Below are positions 43,189 through 53,272 of a DNA stretch of 64,000 nucleotides, in pieces. A program made the translations under genes and the position numbers. Numbering within the stretch: the first letter of the stretch is position 1; every line of letters begins with the position of its first letter. The DNA lies in assembly GCF_001427605.1 (NCBI RefSeq), contig NZ_LMGZ01000018.1, positions 1 to 64,000 of the forward strand, written 5' to 3'. Under the pieces are notes generated by a model that was not told where the DNA came from, did no database searches, and saw nothing but the letters and a program-made list of their open reading frames with translations. Origin of the DNA: Devosia sp. Root635 (GTDB lineage: Bacteria > Pseudomonadota > Alphaproteobacteria > Rhizobiales > Devosiaceae).

Positions 43189-45123
43189 ATGACGCAGACG
43201 AATCCGGCCGGCGATACCATTGCCGACGTCGATGCGAGCGACCACACCAGCCACTCACATTCCAGAAAAGACCTACCCCTGCTCGTCATGGGCGCGGTCG
43301 GTGTCGTCTATGGCGACATCGGCACGAGCCCCATTTATGCCTTCCGGCAGGCGATGCAGGTGCGGCCGGGTGCCGCCGAAAGCACCGGTGAGGTTCTGGG
43401 GCTGCTCTCGCTCATCGTCTGGGCGCTGACCTTGACCGTCGCGGTCAAGTACGTGTTCTTCGTCACGCGCGCCGACAACAATGGCGAAGGCGGGACGCTG
43501 TCGCTGATGGCGCTGGCGCGCAAGACCTTCACCAACCCGCCGGTCTGGATCACGGTGCTGGGGGTGATGGGCGCGGCCATGTTCTTTGGCGACGCCATCA
43601 TTACCCCCGCCATTTCAGTGCTTTCGGCGGTAGAAGGCGTGCAACTGGTGACGCCGGGCATGGCGCGCTGGGTGGTGCCGATTACGCTGGTCATCATCCT
43701 CGGCGTGTTTTTCGTGCAGCGCTTCGGCACGGCCAGGGTCTCGATCGTCTTCGGCCCGATCACGGCTATCTGGTTCCTCGTGCTCGGCTTTTCGGGCCTG
43801 GTGCATATCATTGAATATCCCGCGGTGCTCTGGGCACTCAATCCGTGGCTGGGCCTGCAATTTCTGGCGACGCATTTTGGCATCGCCTTTGTCGTGGTCG
43901 GCGCCATCTTCCTGGCCGTCACCGGTGCCGAGGCACTCTATGTCGACCTCGGCCATTTCGGTCGCAAGCCGATCGTGCTGGCCTGGTTCGGCCTGGTCTT
44001 TCCCTGCCTGCTGCTCAATTATTTCGGGCAGGGCGCCTTCGTGCTGCAGGTGGGCGTGCACAATGTGCAGAGTCCATTCTTCGAAATGCAGCCTGAATGG
44101 GCGTTGCTGCCCTTTGTCGGCCTTGCCACGATGGCGACCATCATTGCCAGCCAGGCGGTCATTTCAGGCACCTACAGCCTCACGCAGCAGGCCATCGCGC
44201 TCAACATGATGCCGCGCATGCAGGTGCTGCATACGTCCGCGACGCAGAGCGGCCAGGTCTACATGCCGCAGATCAATTCGATGCTGATGGTCGGCGTGCT
44301 GCTGCTGGTGGTGGCCTTTGGCAGTTCCGAAGCCCTGTCAAACGCCTATGGCATCGCCGTATCCGGCGTCATGGTGGTCACGCTGTCGCTGCTGGTGGTG
44401 GTGATGTGGCGGAACTGGAAGTGGCATCCGCTCGCGGTGATCGGCTTTGGGCTGGTTTTCCTGTTCATCGATGGCGGCTTCTTTGCCGCCAATGCCGCCA
44501 AGCTGTTCCAGGGTGGCTGGGTGCCGGCAGTGGTGGCGGGCATGGTCGCGCTGGTCATGTGGAGCTGGATGGCCGGTCGCCGGCGCCTGTCGGAAAAAAC
44601 CCGGCGCGACGAGGTGCCCCTGCAGTTCCTGGTCGATAACCTGCAAAAGAAGAAACCGACGCTGGTGCCGGGCACGGCCGTATTCCTCACCAGCGATATC
44701 GAAGGCGCCCCCACGGCGCTGCTGCACAGCCTCAAGCATTACAAGGTGCTGCATGAGCAGAATGTAATCCTGACCGTGCGCACCTCGCCATCGCCGCGCG
44801 TGCCCGACGACGAGAAGGTGACCATCGACGCCTATAACGAGCTGTTCAGCCGCGTGGTGGTGACCTTCGGCTATATGGAAAGCCCCAATATCCCCAAGGC
44901 GCTGGCGCTCGGCCGCAAGCTGGGCTGGAAGTTCGATATCATGTCGACCTCGTTCTTCCTGTCCCGCCGCTCGCTGAAGCCTGGCCCGAAATCGGGCAAC
45001 CTGCTGCGCTATTGGCAGGACCGGCTGTTCACCCGGCTGGCGCGCAATGCCAGCGATGCGACGGAATATTTCCACATCCCGACCGGCCGCGTGGTGGAGA
45101 TCGGTACGCAGGTGGTGCTGTAG
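43189..45123 (+). CDS. kup: Potassium uptake protein Kup
   Basis: KUP/HAK/KT-type K+/H+ symporter of the inner membrane. After a His- and Asp-rich 30-residue N-terminus comes LLVMGAVGVVYGDIGTSPIY, the Kup signature, then ADNNGEGGTLSLMALARK. About 12 membrane segments fill the first 440 residues; the last 180 residues form a cytosolic domain. The start at 43189 (MTQTNPAGDTIAD) is preceded by ACAAGGTTC. 644 residues, normal for the family. Monocistronic. Confidence 0.95.
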   Translation: MTQTNPAGDTIADVDASDHTSHSHSRKDLPLLVMGAVGVVYGDIGTSPIYAFRQAMQVRPGAAESTGEVLGLLSLIVWALTLTVAVKYVFFVTRADNNGEGGTLSLMALARKTFTNPPVWITVLGVMGAAMFFGDAIITPAISVLSAVEGVQLVTPGMARWVVPITLVIILGVFFVQRFGTARVSIVFGPITAIWFLVLGFSGLVHIIEYPAVLWALNPWLGLQFLATHFGIAFVVVGAIFLAVTGAEALYVDLGHFGRKPIVLAWFGLVFPCLLLNYFGQGAFVLQVGVHNVQSPFFEMQPEWALLPFVGLATMATIIASQAVISGTYSLTQQAIALNMMPRMQVLHTSATQSGQVYMPQINSMLMVGVLLLVVAFGSSEALSNAYGIAVSGVMVVTLSLLVVVMWRNWKWHPLAVIGFGLVFLFIDGGFFAANAAKLFQGGWVPAVVAGMVALVMWSWMAGRRRLSEKTRRDEVPLQFLVDNLQKKKPTLVPGTAVFLTSDIEGAPTALLHSLKHYKVLHEQNVILTVRTSPSPRVPDDEKVTIDAYNELFSRVVVTFGYMESPNIPKALALGRKLGWKFDIMSTSFFLSRRSLKPGPKSGNLLRYWQDRLFTRLARNASDATEYFHIPTGRVVEIGTQVVL

Positions 45124-45135
45124 GCTGGATGCAGT

Positions 45136-45263
45136 GCCACGCCCTCGTGGTTCGAGGCGCTGAAGAAGCGCACCTCACCATGAGGGCTGTTGTTCCACCG
45201 AGGTCCCAGTAGCCCTCATGGTGAGGTGGGAGCGCAGCGACCCTCGAACCACGAGGGCGTGGC
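45136..45263. repeat. Large inverted repeat between kup and an exported-protein gene
   Basis: Arms begin GCCACGCCCTCGTGGTTCGA and end with the matching complement, each holding a nested CTCACCATGAGGGC unit. It lies between convergent genes and belongs to a repeat type common in this order; it probably serves as a two-way terminator. Confidence 0.75.
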
Positions 45264-45266
45264 GAT

Positions 45267-45707
45267 TTACTTCACCATGTCCGGGCACACATAGGGCACG
45301 GTCGCCGTGACGAAGCGCTGTTCCTGTACCTCTTCGCCCAGCTTGAGATTGAGCACCAGTTCGCTGTCGCTGATGCTGGCAATGTCGGCATTGATGGTCA
45401 TGCCGTCCTCGTCCCAACTGATGGCGCTGTCGGAGACCTGCTGCCATTTTGACAGGCGGTAGGTTTCCCAGCAACTGTCGCTCACCAGCGTACCGTCGCC
45501 GAGGAAGATCTGCATGGGGCCGGGCAGGGACGGGTCGGCGTCGGTGCGGACCCAGACCTTGTTGAGCAGCGGGTTCTCGCTCTCGCCGATGGTGTCGGTG
45601 GCGTCCTCGGTCGCGTCGTCGGCGTCCTGGGCGCTGGCGGGGAGGGTGGCACAAGTGCCAACGCCCCAGACGCTCATGAGGGCGATGATTGCGGCCTTGG
45701 TATCCAT
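45267..45707 (-). CDS. Exported protein of unknown function
   Basis: 146 residues with a signal peptide (MDTKAAIIALMSVWGVGTCA, cleavage near ASA-QDA). An acidic low-complexity stretch follows, then NPLLNKVWVRTDADPSLPGPM, FLGDGTLVSDSCWETYRLSKW and WDEDGMTINADIASIS, which read like a small META/lipocalin-like beta barrel found in alphaproteobacterial exported proteins. No enzymatic motif is visible. A single gene; the upstream side faces the end of the Old Yellow Enzyme gene. Confidence 0.78.
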   Translation of the reverse strand: MDTKAAIIALMSVWGVGTCATLPASAQDADDATEDATDTIGESENPLLNKVWVRTDADPSLPGPMQIFLGDGTLVSDSCWETYRLSKWQQVSDSAISWDEDGMTINADIASISDSELVLNLKLGEEVQEQRFVTATVPYVCPDMVK

Positions 45708-45825
45708 TGCACTGCTCCCTGTTCACCGTTGATCTGGTGACGATGCCAACGATGGACAAGAGTGCGCGGCCAATCGCGGCAAATTTGCGTTGCCGCGAAG
45801 GTTGTTTGGCGGAATTATCCTGCCG

Positions 45826-46956
45826 TCAGGAGGCGGCGAAGCCGCGCTGGCCGAGCGAGCGGTCGCGCTCGCGCACCCGGTTGGTCGGCTTGGGCCAAAG
45901 GTCGTAGTCGTGATTGCCCAGCTCGTGGCGGACATGTACAGGCCAGTTGGGATCGTCGAGAGCGCCACGGGCCAGGGCGATGAAATCGGCCTCGCCATTG
46001 GCGATGATCTCCTCGGCGCGGTGGGCATCGCCCAGCAGGCCCACCGCCATGCAGGGCAGGCCGCCCTCGTTGCGGATCGCGGTGGCGAAAGGCACCTGGT
46101 AGTCGGCGGCGGCGGGAATGACCGCGCCTTCGAAGCCGCCGCTCGAGGCGTCGATGGCGTCGACGCCGCGCGCCTTGAGTTCGCGGGTCAGCGCGACACT
46201 GTCCTTCACCTGCCAGCCATCGGGATGCCAGTCGCTGACCGACAGCCGCACCAGCAACGGCTTGTCGGCCGGCCAGACGGCGCGAACGGCTTCGGTCACT
46301 TCCAGCAGCAGGCGCGTGCGGTTTTCGAAGGAGCCGCCATAGCGGTCGGTGCGCTTGTTGGCGAGCGGGGAGAGGAACTGGTTGAGCAAATAACCATGCG
46401 CTGCGTGGATTTCCACGGTGTCGAAGCCGGCCCGGTCAGCCCGCTTTGCCGCAGCGACGAACGAATCGATGATATTGCGGATGCCCGCCTCATCCAGCGC
46501 TTCGGGCTGGGTGAAATCCTTGTTCTCGGCATGGATCAATGCGCTGGGCGCCACCGGGGTCCAGCTTTCGAAATGCAGCGCGCGCTTTTCCGCCTCGGTC
46601 TCGTCGAACCCCTTGCGCCATGGCACCGGCGTCGAGGCCTTGCGCCCGGCATGGGCGAGCTGGATGCCGGCGGCAGCGCCCTGGCCGTGCAGGAAGGTGA
46701 CGATGCGCTTGAGCGGGGCGATCTGCTCGTCCTTCCACAGGCCGAGGTCGCCATAGCTGATCCGGCCCTCGGGGACGATGGCGGTTGCCTCCTGCATCAC
46801 CAGGCCGAAGCCGCCGATCGCGAAGCGCCCGAGATGGACGAGGTGCCAGTCATTGGCGAAGCCGTCCTGCGCCGAATACTGGCACATGGGGGCAACGACC
46901 GTACGGTTGCGCAGGGTAAGGCCGCGCAACGTGGCGGGGGAGAACAGCTTGGACAT
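45826..46956 (-). CDS. NADH:flavin oxidoreductase, Old Yellow Enzyme family (YqjM-like)
   Basis: FMN-dependent TIM-barrel ene-reductase. MSKLFSPATLRGLTLRNRTV, VVAPMCQYSAQDGFANDWHL (the Cys-containing motif of the YqjM class), GIQLAHAGRKAS, FDTVEIHAAHGYLLNQFLSP and NKRTDRYGGSFENRTRLLLE are diagnostic. 376 residues from the ATG at 46956; the frame extends upstream but without family similarity. It would reduce activated alkenes; the natural substrate is unknown. Divergent from an alpha/beta hydrolase gene across 197 bases. Confidence 0.93.
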   Translation of the reverse strand: MSKLFSPATLRGLTLRNRTVVAPMCQYSAQDGFANDWHLVHLGRFAIGGFGLVMQEATAIVPEGRISYGDLGLWKDEQIAPLKRIVTFLHGQGAAAGIQLAHAGRKASTPVPWRKGFDETEAEKRALHFESWTPVAPSALIHAENKDFTQPEALDEAGIRNIIDSFVAAAKRADRAGFDTVEIHAAHGYLLNQFLSPLANKRTDRYGGSFENRTRLLLEVTEAVRAVWPADKPLLVRLSVSDWHPDGWQVKDSVALTRELKARGVDAIDASSGGFEGAVIPAAADYQVPFATAIRNEGGLPCMAVGLLGDAHRAEEIIANGEADFIALARGALDDPNWPVHVRHELGNHDYDLWPKPTNRVRERDRSLGQRGFAAS

Positions 46957-47153
46957 CGAAGGCTCTTGGTTGGTCTTGCCGGTGAGTGGCGGCGCATAAA
47001 TGCCCTGTTCAAGCTCCATCGGCAAGTGCCGATGGACGAGTGCAGCGATGCGGCCGGCGCATGCACGGCAAGGGTCTTGCGGCCGTCTTTCCCGTTGTCT
47101 CGGCGCAGGTTAGGGTCCGCGCGAACGTTTCGCCCACCATAGGCCAATAGAAG

Positions 47154-48050
47154 ATGTCCATCACCCGTGCCCGTTTCCGCGACCTTATTGGGCTTGAAGA
47201 GCCTGTGGTCAGCCCTATCGCAAGGCGGGCTGAAGCCGCCGACGGCTATGTGGTGGAACATCTGCGGCTGCGACTCGGCGATACCGAGGTGCGCGGTATT
47301 CTCACCCGACCGACCGACAATGCCGCGCGCCTGCCGGCCATCCTTTATGGCCATTCGCATGGCGGCGGCTATGCCATTGGCGCCAGCGAATTGCTGGATG
47401 GCCGCGAATATCTGCTCGATCCGCTCGGACCGGCCTTCGCCCGCGCCGGCTATGTGACGCTCTGCATCGACATGCCGGTCTTCGGCGAGCGCGCCACGGT
47501 CAGCGAAGGTTCTGCCGCCAAGGCGCTGCTGTGGCAAGGCAAGTCGCTGTTCGGGCAGATGCTGTCGGACCATTCCGCCGCGCTGAGCTACCTGGCCGGC
47601 CGCGACGATGTCGATGCGGCCCGCATCGGCGCCTTCGGCATCTCCATGGGCTGCGTGCTCAGCTACTGGCTGGCCGCCATGGACGAGCGCATTGCCGCCG
47701 TCGCGCATCTCTGCTGCTTTGCCGATTTCCGCACCATGATCGAGCTTGGCGCCCACGATGGCCACGGCATCTATCTCACCGTGCCGGGCCTGCTGGCCGA
47801 GGCCGATGGCGGCAGTATTGCCGCGCTCATCGCGCCGCGTCCGCAACTGGTCTGTATCGGCGAGGCCGACAGCCTGACGCCACCGGCCGCCGTCGCCCGC
47901 GCCTGGGCCGAACTGGAGCCCGCCTATGCCGATAGGCGCGACCGGCTGGAACTGGTCAGCGAACCCGGCATCGGTCATCGCGAAACGCCTCGCATGCGGG
48001 ACGCCATGTTGGCGTTCTTCGCCACGCATCTTGTCGGCCGGACCGGCTGA
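47154..48050 (+). CDS. Alpha/beta hydrolase, dienelactone-hydrolase-like
   Basis: A 298-residue alpha/beta hydrolase. PAILYGHSHGGGYAIGASEL is the oxyanion region, and RIGAFGISMGCVLSYWLAA has the nucleophile elbow G-x-S-x-G. Asp of GEADSLTPPAAVARAW and His of EPGIGHRETPRMRDAM complete a plausible triad. Members hydrolyse esters or lactones; the substrate is not clear. The TetR operator and gene lie immediately downstream on the same strand, so coregulation is possible. Confidence 0.86.
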   Translation: MSITRARFRDLIGLEEPVVSPIARRAEAADGYVVEHLRLRLGDTEVRGILTRPTDNAARLPAILYGHSHGGGYAIGASELLDGREYLLDPLGPAFARAGYVTLCIDMPVFGERATVSEGSAAKALLWQGKSLFGQMLSDHSAALSYLAGRDDVDAARIGAFGISMGCVLSYWLAAMDERIAAVAHLCCFADFRTMIELGAHDGHGIYLTVPGLLAEADGGSIAALIAPRPQLVCIGEADSLTPPAAVARAWAELEPAYADRRDRLELVSEPGIGHRETPRMRDAMLAFFATHLVGRTG

Positions 48051-48090
48051 CGATTTCCACGCCTCGTTACAAATAGCACTTGCAACGAAC

Positions 48091-48106
48091 CGTACCGTAC
48101 GGTACG
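48091..48106 (+). promoter_or_regulatory. TetR-type operator palindrome
   Basis: CGTACCGTACGGTACG is a perfect 16-bp palindrome, 52 bases before the TetR gene start. Such ACCGTACGGT-centred dyads are typical operators of TetR/AcrR regulators, so autoregulation is likely. Confidence 0.7.
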
Positions 48107-48157
48107 CCTGCGGACGGAATTGGCCGAAACCGTTCGGCCCATAACCGGGGACAGGTC

Positions 48158-49851
<1,694 letters not shown>

Positions 49852-49859
49852 GCTACGGG

Positions 49860-49885
49860 ACGGGGGCTTCGGCCCCCGTTTTTTC
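49860..49885 (+). terminator. Intrinsic terminator after ilvC
   Basis: An 8-bp stem (ACGGGGGC with GCCCCCGT) closed by a UUCG tetraloop and followed by six T residues. Confidence 0.9.
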
Positions 49886-50140
49886 TTATTCTTCTTCACC
49901 CCATCGCCGGGGTGCGCCGCCCTTGGCGATGTAGCGGTCGAGAATGGGCAGGGCTTCCGTGAAGAAAGCCCTGGAGGGTCGTGGATAAACGCGCGCATTC
50001 GTGCCCCGCCCGAACGCCATCAATTCCGCCTCGGAATAGCGGCCGCTGGCGAAATCGGCAAGGAGCGCCCGAAGCTCGCGCAGCCGCTCCAGCCGGTCCT
50101 GCTGGGGGAAATTGTCGGAGGCTCGCTGTCTATAGCTGGA
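49886..50140 (-). pseudogene. Hypothetical protein fragment
   Basis: The frame encodes FPQQDRLERLRELRALLAD, ASGRYSEAELMAFGRGTN, then RVYPRPSRAFFTEALPILDR and a charged end. It reads like the C-terminal part of a real protein, but no good start exists: the part upstream overlaps the end of the neighbouring immunity-like gene in another frame. It is probably a truncated remnant whose left part was lost when the neighbouring DNA came in. Family not recognised. Confidence 0.4.
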
Positions 50141-50405
50141 TGTCGATGAGATGCAACTTCTTGGCCGCACTTAGTGCTCTTGGCTGGTTGGCCGGCAGGC
50201 CCATTTGCTCGACCTCGATGGCCTGGAGGGTTGCCGCTATCACCCGAGTAGATTCTCGGTTGATGAGAAGTTTCCAGATCACCGGAATATAGTCGTCGTA
50301 CTCGTCCTGTGCTTCGGGCTCATCTTCCACGCCGATTGGGTCCCAATGTTTCATCAGGACTCTTCGAATGGCGTCTCTCGCTAAGGCGGCAATTCGTTGT
50401 TGCAC
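50130..50405 (-). CDS. Putative immunity-type protein
   Basis: A 91-residue acidic protein. RRVLMKHWDPIGVEDEPEAQ, then DEYDDYIPVIWKLLI and IEVEQMGLPANQPR, form a pattern I know from small proteins, often beside polymorphic toxin genes, that are thought to act as immunity factors. It lies just downstream of a short frame resembling the end of such a toxin, on the same strand. Codon use is visibly less GC-rich than the neighbours. The role is inference; it could be a lone conserved hypothetical. Confidence 0.55.
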   Translation of the reverse strand: MQQRIAALARDAIRRVLMKHWDPIGVEDEPEAQDEYDDYIPVIWKLLINRESTRVIAATLQAIEVEQMGLPANQPRALSAAKKLHLIDIQL

Positions 50406-50406
50406 C

Positions 50407-50568
50407 TCAAAAACTCCTTCTTGGCCACATGGTAATCACCACGCCTGTTGGGTCTAGTACCACCGTGGCGCTGCCACCGATAAATTGAGTGCTGCCATTT
50501 GGCCTTGGCCGGATGCGTAAGGGATTAGATGCGCGCTTCTGCCCTGGCCCAACTTGGTCTAGAACCTG
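50407..50568 (-). pseudogene. C-terminal remnant of a polymorphic toxin-like protein
   Basis: The frame ends SNPLRIRPRPNGSTQF, IGGSATVVLDPTGVVITMWP, RRSF. A beta-hairpin of the form G-x-x-TVV-x-x-x-G-VV-x-T-x-W is typical of the extreme C-terminus of several secreted toxin domains. About 50 residues remain before the frame runs into the GFA gene on the other strand, so the N-terminal part is missing. The immunity-like gene follows two bases later. Identification by pattern only. Confidence 0.35.
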
Positions 50569-50594
50569 ACGCGGGCGCAGAGTCGGAGGGTGCA

Positions 50595-51044
50595 ATGGGG
50601 TTGCCGGAATTCCCGGTCGAGGGCGGGTGCCAGTGCGGGGCGGTGCGTTATCGGCTCAAGGCGAGTCCGCTCGCGGTCTACAATTGCCATTGCAAGGACT
50701 GCCAGCGCTATTCCGGCGCGGGCTGGTCCATGTCGATGATCGTCCGGGACGACGATTTCGAGCTGTTGTCCGGCGAGATCGCCCAATATCGCCGCATCGC
50801 CGAGAGCGGCAATGTCATCGTGATGAACTTTTGCGCCCATTGCCACGGCTGGCTGTGGAACGATCCACCCCAGCCCGGCATCAAGGTGGTGCGGGCGGGG
50901 ACGCTCGACGACATGGATTGGGCCGCGCCCGTCGGCAATATCTGGGCCGCCATCGATCCGCGCCAGACCAATTTTCCCAAGGGCGCCGTCGACCGCCAGC
51001 CGCTGTTCGACGCCTGGACCCGCTTTACCCACAAGGACACCTGA
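50595..51044 (+). CDS. GFA family (glutathione-dependent formaldehyde-activating enzyme-like) protein
   Basis: A 149-residue zinc protein of the GFA/CENP-V family. VEGGCQCGAVRYRLKASPLA, YNCHCKDCQRYSGAGWSMSM and NFCAHCHGWLW provide the Cys ligands of the beta-tent fold. Despite the name most members have not been shown to act on formaldehyde. The ATG at 50595 is preceded by GGAGGGTGCA. It begins a run of three closely spaced genes with the heme-degrading-domain and PhzF genes. Confidence 0.9.
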   Translation: MGLPEFPVEGGCQCGAVRYRLKASPLAVYNCHCKDCQRYSGAGWSMSMIVRDDDFELLSGEIAQYRRIAESGNVIVMNFCAHCHGWLWNDPPQPGIKVVRAGTLDDMDWAAPVGNIWAAIDPRQTNFPKGAVDRQPLFDAWTRFTHKDT

Positions 51045-51046
51045 CC

Positions 51047-51538
51047 ATGGCCGCTGCTGAAGATATCGCCCTCGTCAAGAAGCAGGAGCAGGAACTCGTT
51101 CTGCCGGCATTCGACGAGACCGTCGCCTTCAAGCTGGGCAGCGCCATTCGCGATCGGGCGCTGGCCGAGGGTCTGTCGCTGGTGGTCGATATCCGCACCT
51201 GGGACCGGCAGATGTTCTTTGCCGCCACGGCGGGCACCAGTGCCGACAATGCCGAATGGGTGCGCCGCAAGATCAATTCCGTCCGCCGCTTCCAGCGCGC
51301 CAGCTACCGGCTGGTGCTCGAGCGGGGCGAAGCGCCGTTCAGTCCGCAATCGGGCGCCGATCCGGCCGACTATGTCATTGCCGGCGGTGGCTTTCCCATC
51401 CGCGTCAAGGGCGCCGGCATTATCGGGTGCCTCACCATTTCAGGCCTGCCCGGCCGCAGCGACCACGGCGTGGCCGTCGCCGCCTTGTGCGATCACCTGG
51501 GGCTCGACCGGGCCGTCTACGCCCTGCCGGCGGAATAG
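51047..51538 (+). CDS. Heme-degrading-domain (UPF0303/GlcG-like) protein
   Basis: A 163-residue protein of the UPF0303 family (PF03928). LVLPAFDETVAFKLGSAIRD, LSLVVDIRTWDRQMFFAA, NAEWVRRKINSVRRFQRASY, then GGGFPIRVKGAGIIGCLTIS and GRSDHGVAVAAL cover the domain. Despite the database name, heme degradation is shown for only a few relatives. Its ATG follows the GFA stop by two bases and its stop precedes phzF by seven, so the three genes form one operon. Confidence 0.88.
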   Translation: MAAAEDIALVKKQEQELVLPAFDETVAFKLGSAIRDRALAEGLSLVVDIRTWDRQMFFAATAGTSADNAEWVRRKINSVRRFQRASYRLVLERGEAPFSPQSGADPADYVIAGGGFPIRVKGAGIIGCLTISGLPGRSDHGVAVAALCDHLGLDRAVYALPAE

Positions 51539-51545
51539 GGCCGCC

Positions 51546-52433
51546 ATGAAGCTCAACTATCTGCTGCTGGATGTCTTCACCCGCGAGCGGCTCATGGGCA
51601 ATCAGCTTGCCGTGGTCACCAAGGCCGATGGGCTGCTCGATGGCGAGATGCAGGCCATTGCCCGCGAGTTCAATCTCAGCGAGACGGTGTTCATCCTCAA
51701 GCCCAAGACAGAGCGCAATACCGCCGCCATCCGCATTTTCACGCCCTATGCCGAACTGCCCTTCGCCGGCCACCCCACCGTAGGCGCCGCCGTGGTGCTA
51801 GGGCTGCAGAACAAGGTCAGCGCCGTCCGGCTCGAGGAGAAGGTGGGGCTTATCACGGCCCTGTTCGAAAAGACCGACAAACGTTCGGGCGAAGCCCGGT
51901 TTGCTCTGCCGCGCCTGCCCGCGCGTATCGCGCCGCTCACCGACAGGCTGGGCATGGCCCAGGCTTTGGGCATCGAGGTGGAAGATATCGGCTGCGACGT
52001 CTATGAGCCGGCAGTGTTCTCGGCCGGTGTCACCTTCCACCTGGTGCCGGTGCGCAATGCCAAGGTGCTGCGTAGGATCAAGGTCAACCAGGCCATCTGG
52101 AACAGCGTCTTCAGCCACGACCACAACTCGGCCTATGTGTTCACCCTGACGCCGGACGAGCCCGATAACGATCTGGCCGCCCGCATGTTCGGCATGGATG
52201 TCGGCGAGGATCCCGGCACCGGCTCGGCTGCCGCGGCGCTGATCGGCCTGCTCGCAGAACATGCCAATCTGGCGACAGGGCAGGCCGACTTCACCCTGCG
52301 CCAGGGCCAGGAAATGGGCCGCCCATGCCGCATCACCATCCAGTTGCGCAAGGAAAACGACGTGCTGATCCATGGCGGCATCGGGGGCCATGCCGTTATC
52401 GTGGCTGAAGGGCTGCTCGACTTGGACGACTAG
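51546..52433 (+). CDS. PhzF family isomerase-fold protein
   Basis: A 295-residue protein with the diaminopimelate-epimerase-like double hotdog-type fold of PhzF. LLDVFTRERLMGNQLAVVTK, REFNLSETVFILKP with the conserved Glu, PYAELPFAGHPTVGAAVVLG, and GEDPGTGSAAAALIGLLAEH near residue 220 are the family motifs. Most members outside phenazine clusters have unknown substrates, and no phenazine genes are present here. It is the third gene of the GFA operon. Confidence 0.92.
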   Translation: MKLNYLLLDVFTRERLMGNQLAVVTKADGLLDGEMQAIAREFNLSETVFILKPKTERNTAAIRIFTPYAELPFAGHPTVGAAVVLGLQNKVSAVRLEEKVGLITALFEKTDKRSGEARFALPRLPARIAPLTDRLGMAQALGIEVEDIGCDVYEPAVFSAGVTFHLVPVRNAKVLRRIKVNQAIWNSVFSHDHNSAYVFTLTPDEPDNDLAARMFGMDVGEDPGTGSAAAALIGLLAEHANLATGQADFTLRQGQEMGRPCRITIQLRKENDVLIHGGIGGHAVIVAEGLLDLDD

Positions 52434-52510
52434 GCGGGTGGTCCGCAAGCGCTTTATTCCCACGACGAAACTGCTATTGTCCCCGACGCAACTGCGTTGA
52501 GGGCGGCAGC

Positions 52511-52939
52511 ATGGATATTCTGGTCAACCTTCTGTTCTGGATTCATCTGCTGGCGCTGGTCGGCGGCGGGGCGAGTGCGGTGGCGATGCCGATTATCGGC
52601 AGCAAGCTCGTTACAGCCGAAGGCCCGACACGCGAGGTGCTGTTCGATATTGTCACCCGCATTTCCCGTGCCGCTCGCGGCGCCTTGGGCGGACTCATCA
52701 TCACCGGCATTCTGCTGTTCTGGCTCAAGTGGGATTTCTCGGCGCCCAGCATGACCTGGTTCGGCATCAAGATGGCTTTGGTGCTGGTGCTGCTGGGTGC
52801 CACGATTGTCGGTGGCATCAACCTCAGGAAGGCGCATGGCGGCGATGCCGAGGCGGGGCGCAGGGCAGGCATCGCCGGGCAGGTTGCGGGCCTGGCCCTG
52901 GCCGCGACCGTGCTTTCGGCTGTGTTTGCATTCAATTAG
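52511..52939 (+). CDS. Small integral membrane protein of unknown function
   Basis: A 142-residue protein with four hydrophobic segments: about residues 4-26 (LVNLLFWIHLLALVGGGASA), 57-75 (GALGGLIITGILLFWLKW), 83-101 (FGIKMALVLVLLGATIVGG) and 119-140. The first helix with W-I-H-L and the loop R-ISRAARG recall heme-binding or DUF2269-like membrane proteins, but no family can be claimed. GGGCGGCAGC precedes the ATG weakly. Single gene. Confidence 0.75.
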   Translation: MDILVNLLFWIHLLALVGGGASAVAMPIIGSKLVTAEGPTREVLFDIVTRISRAARGALGGLIITGILLFWLKWDFSAPSMTWFGIKMALVLVLLGATIVGGINLRKAHGGDAEAGRRAGIAGQVAGLALAATVLSAVFAFN

Positions 52940-53037
52940 ACGCAAGTCCAACAGCGAAAAATCAACATTGCCCGCAGCTTGGGCTTGCACGGCGATGCGG
53001 TTTCGCGCATTCTTGCCGGTAAATCGGAACTGAACCC

Positions 53038-53163
53038 ATGCAGCGCAAGCGCGCAATTGCCATCGCCGTCGCCCAACGCCAGGAACGCGCTCGCGTCCTG
53101 ACGATTGCCGCTGGCCTGCTTTTGCTGCCTGCTGCGCTTCTTCTCCTTCTTATCAGCCCCTGA
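53038..53163 (+). CDS. Possible 41-residue membrane mini-protein
   Basis: MQRKRAIAIAVAQRQERARV followed by a Leu/Ala-rich hydrophobic segment (TIAAGLLLLPAALLLLLISP) gives a basic N-terminus and one membrane helix, an N-in topology. A weak GGAAC ribosome site lies upstream. It lies between a membrane protein gene and leuA with no clear link to either. It could be a chance frame; the high GC content of the region makes short frames common. Confidence 0.4.
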   Translation: MQRKRAIAIAVAQRQERARVLTIAAGLLLLPAALLLLLISP

Positions 53164-53272
53164 TCACCGGCAGCTCGAACGAGCGGGTCGTCAGGGGATA
53201 GTGCCATAAGCCGAACAGTAAATGTCCGGCCTGCAGAGCTGCGACTCTGGGCCGACCGATAGGAATTCGAGA

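Noticed and set aside
53164-53272. Leader peptide upstream of leuA
   Set aside because: Looked for a Leu-rich short frame with terminator as at ilvBH; none is present.
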